DNA of 64,000 nt from Trinickia fusca (GTDB taxonomy: Bacteria; Pseudomonadota; Gammaproteobacteria; Burkholderiales; Burkholderiaceae): positions 372,001 through 436,000 of the forward strand of contig NZ_RBZV01000002.1 of NCBI RefSeq assembly GCF_003628145.1. The letters are read 5' to 3'. The notes under the pieces were generated by a model, which worked only from the letters and a program-made list of their open reading frames with translations, did not search any database and was not told where the DNA came from. Numbering within the stretch: position 1 is the stretch's first letter; each line of letters starts with the position of its first letter. Shown here piece by piece: positions 63,700 through 64,000 of the stretch. Position numbers and translations under genes: made by a program.

Positions 63700-64000
63700 T
63701 TACGTGAGGCGCAGCGGTTCGATCATCAATTTCTCGTCGGCGAGCCGGATCTGCACCGACTTGCCGATGACGTCGGCCGGCAGCGGATTCTCGGTCGTGC
63801 GATAGATGCCTGCGATCGAGATCAGTTCCGGCTCGAGACACGTGCAGAAAATGCGCGCGTCGTGATTGCCGTGCACGCCCGCGAGCGCCCGCCCGCGCAA
63901 CGGCGCGTAAATATGGATGTTGCCTTCCGCGATCAGCTCGGCGCCATAGCTCACGAGACCGAGCACGACGAGATCGCCTTTCGCATACACCTGCTGCCCG
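63700..64000 (-). CDS. minC: septum site-determining protein MinC, N-terminal part outside the window
   Basis: The visible 100 residues are the C-terminal beta-helix domain of Min[40 protein letters not shown] and [13 protein letters not shown]. The domain binds MinD and inhibits FtsZ polymer bundling. The reading frame runs off the end of the window, so the N-terminus and start lie beyond it. Confidence 0.96.
   Translation of the reverse strand, partial: GQQVYAKGDLVVLGLVSYGAELIAEGNIHIYAPLRGRALAGVHGNHDARIFCTCLEPELISIAGIYRTTENPLPADVIGKSVQIRLADEKLMIEPLRLT

Overview
This is a high-GC window from a member of the Burkholderia sensu lato group (Burkholderia, Paraburkholderia or Trinickia-like, Betaproteobacteria). 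The evidence is the gene order spoT-rpoZ-gmk-yicC / rph-rdgB-hemW, the Burkholderia-type general porin, minCDE, tRNA genes with encoded CCA, and an aryl polyene cluster of the Burkholderia layout. The species cannot be named from the window alone.

Layout. 1-5765: the end of a plus-strand purine-degradation operon (xdhB, xdhC, an adenine/adenosine deaminase, guaD) that feeds adenine and guanine to xanthine dehydrogenase. 5796-25739: a complete aryl polyene (APE) pigment cluster, mostly one long minus-strand operon with many start/stop overlaps. It encodes three full ketosynthases, a short ketosynthase-like chain-length factor, a ketoreductase, two dehydratase domains, two ACPs, an acyl ligase, a thioesterase, a MIO-type aromatic amino acid lyase, a methyltransferase, two acyltransferase domains, a glycosyltransferase, a LolA-like carrier, an MMPL exporter, three small exported proteins and a FAD enzyme with halogenase signatures. 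26181-26966: a yybP-ykoY manganese riboswitch candidate ahead of a GDT1/UPF0016 manganese exporter. 27041-31885: a DUF4136 lipoprotein, pepN and fbp.

31945-35066 is an accessory region next to tRNA-Thr(CGT). A 31-bp perfect direct repeat (32041-32071 and 33961-33991) brackets small orphan genes, a HigA-like regulator, a decapitated HigB-like toxin and the broken N-terminus of a tyrosine integrase, which together look like a decayed integrative element. Just outside it lies a DUF2778 (Tlde1-like) type VI effector that appears to have lost its catalytic core, still coupled to a membrane protein that is probably its immunity partner.

35211-43293: a LysR regulator divergent from an aldo/keto reductase, a secreted chorismate mutase, a DnaQ-like exonuclease/GIY-YIG fusion, cspA, a candidate small RNA, the porin and greB. 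43410-51168: two identical tRNA-Arg(ACG) genes, spoT, rpoZ, gmk, yicC, rph, rdgB, hemW and tRNA-Ser(TGA). 51285-64000: small membrane and exported proteins, a DHA2 drug exporter with a divergent ArsR-type regulator, a two-gene exported operon that includes a papain-like cysteine protease, a TonB-like protein, an MHS-type transporter, an OpgC-like acyltransferase, clcA flanked by two related mini-lipoproteins, a W-x-x-G-x-W repeat protein, minE, minD and the 3' part of minC.

The most rewarding places for a second look are the APE cluster (halogenase-like enzyme, lyase with an odd selectivity pair, ligase-dehydratase fusion), the decayed tRNA-Thr element, the gutted effector with intact immunity candidate, the manganese riboswitch and the small RNA candidate near 41,000.
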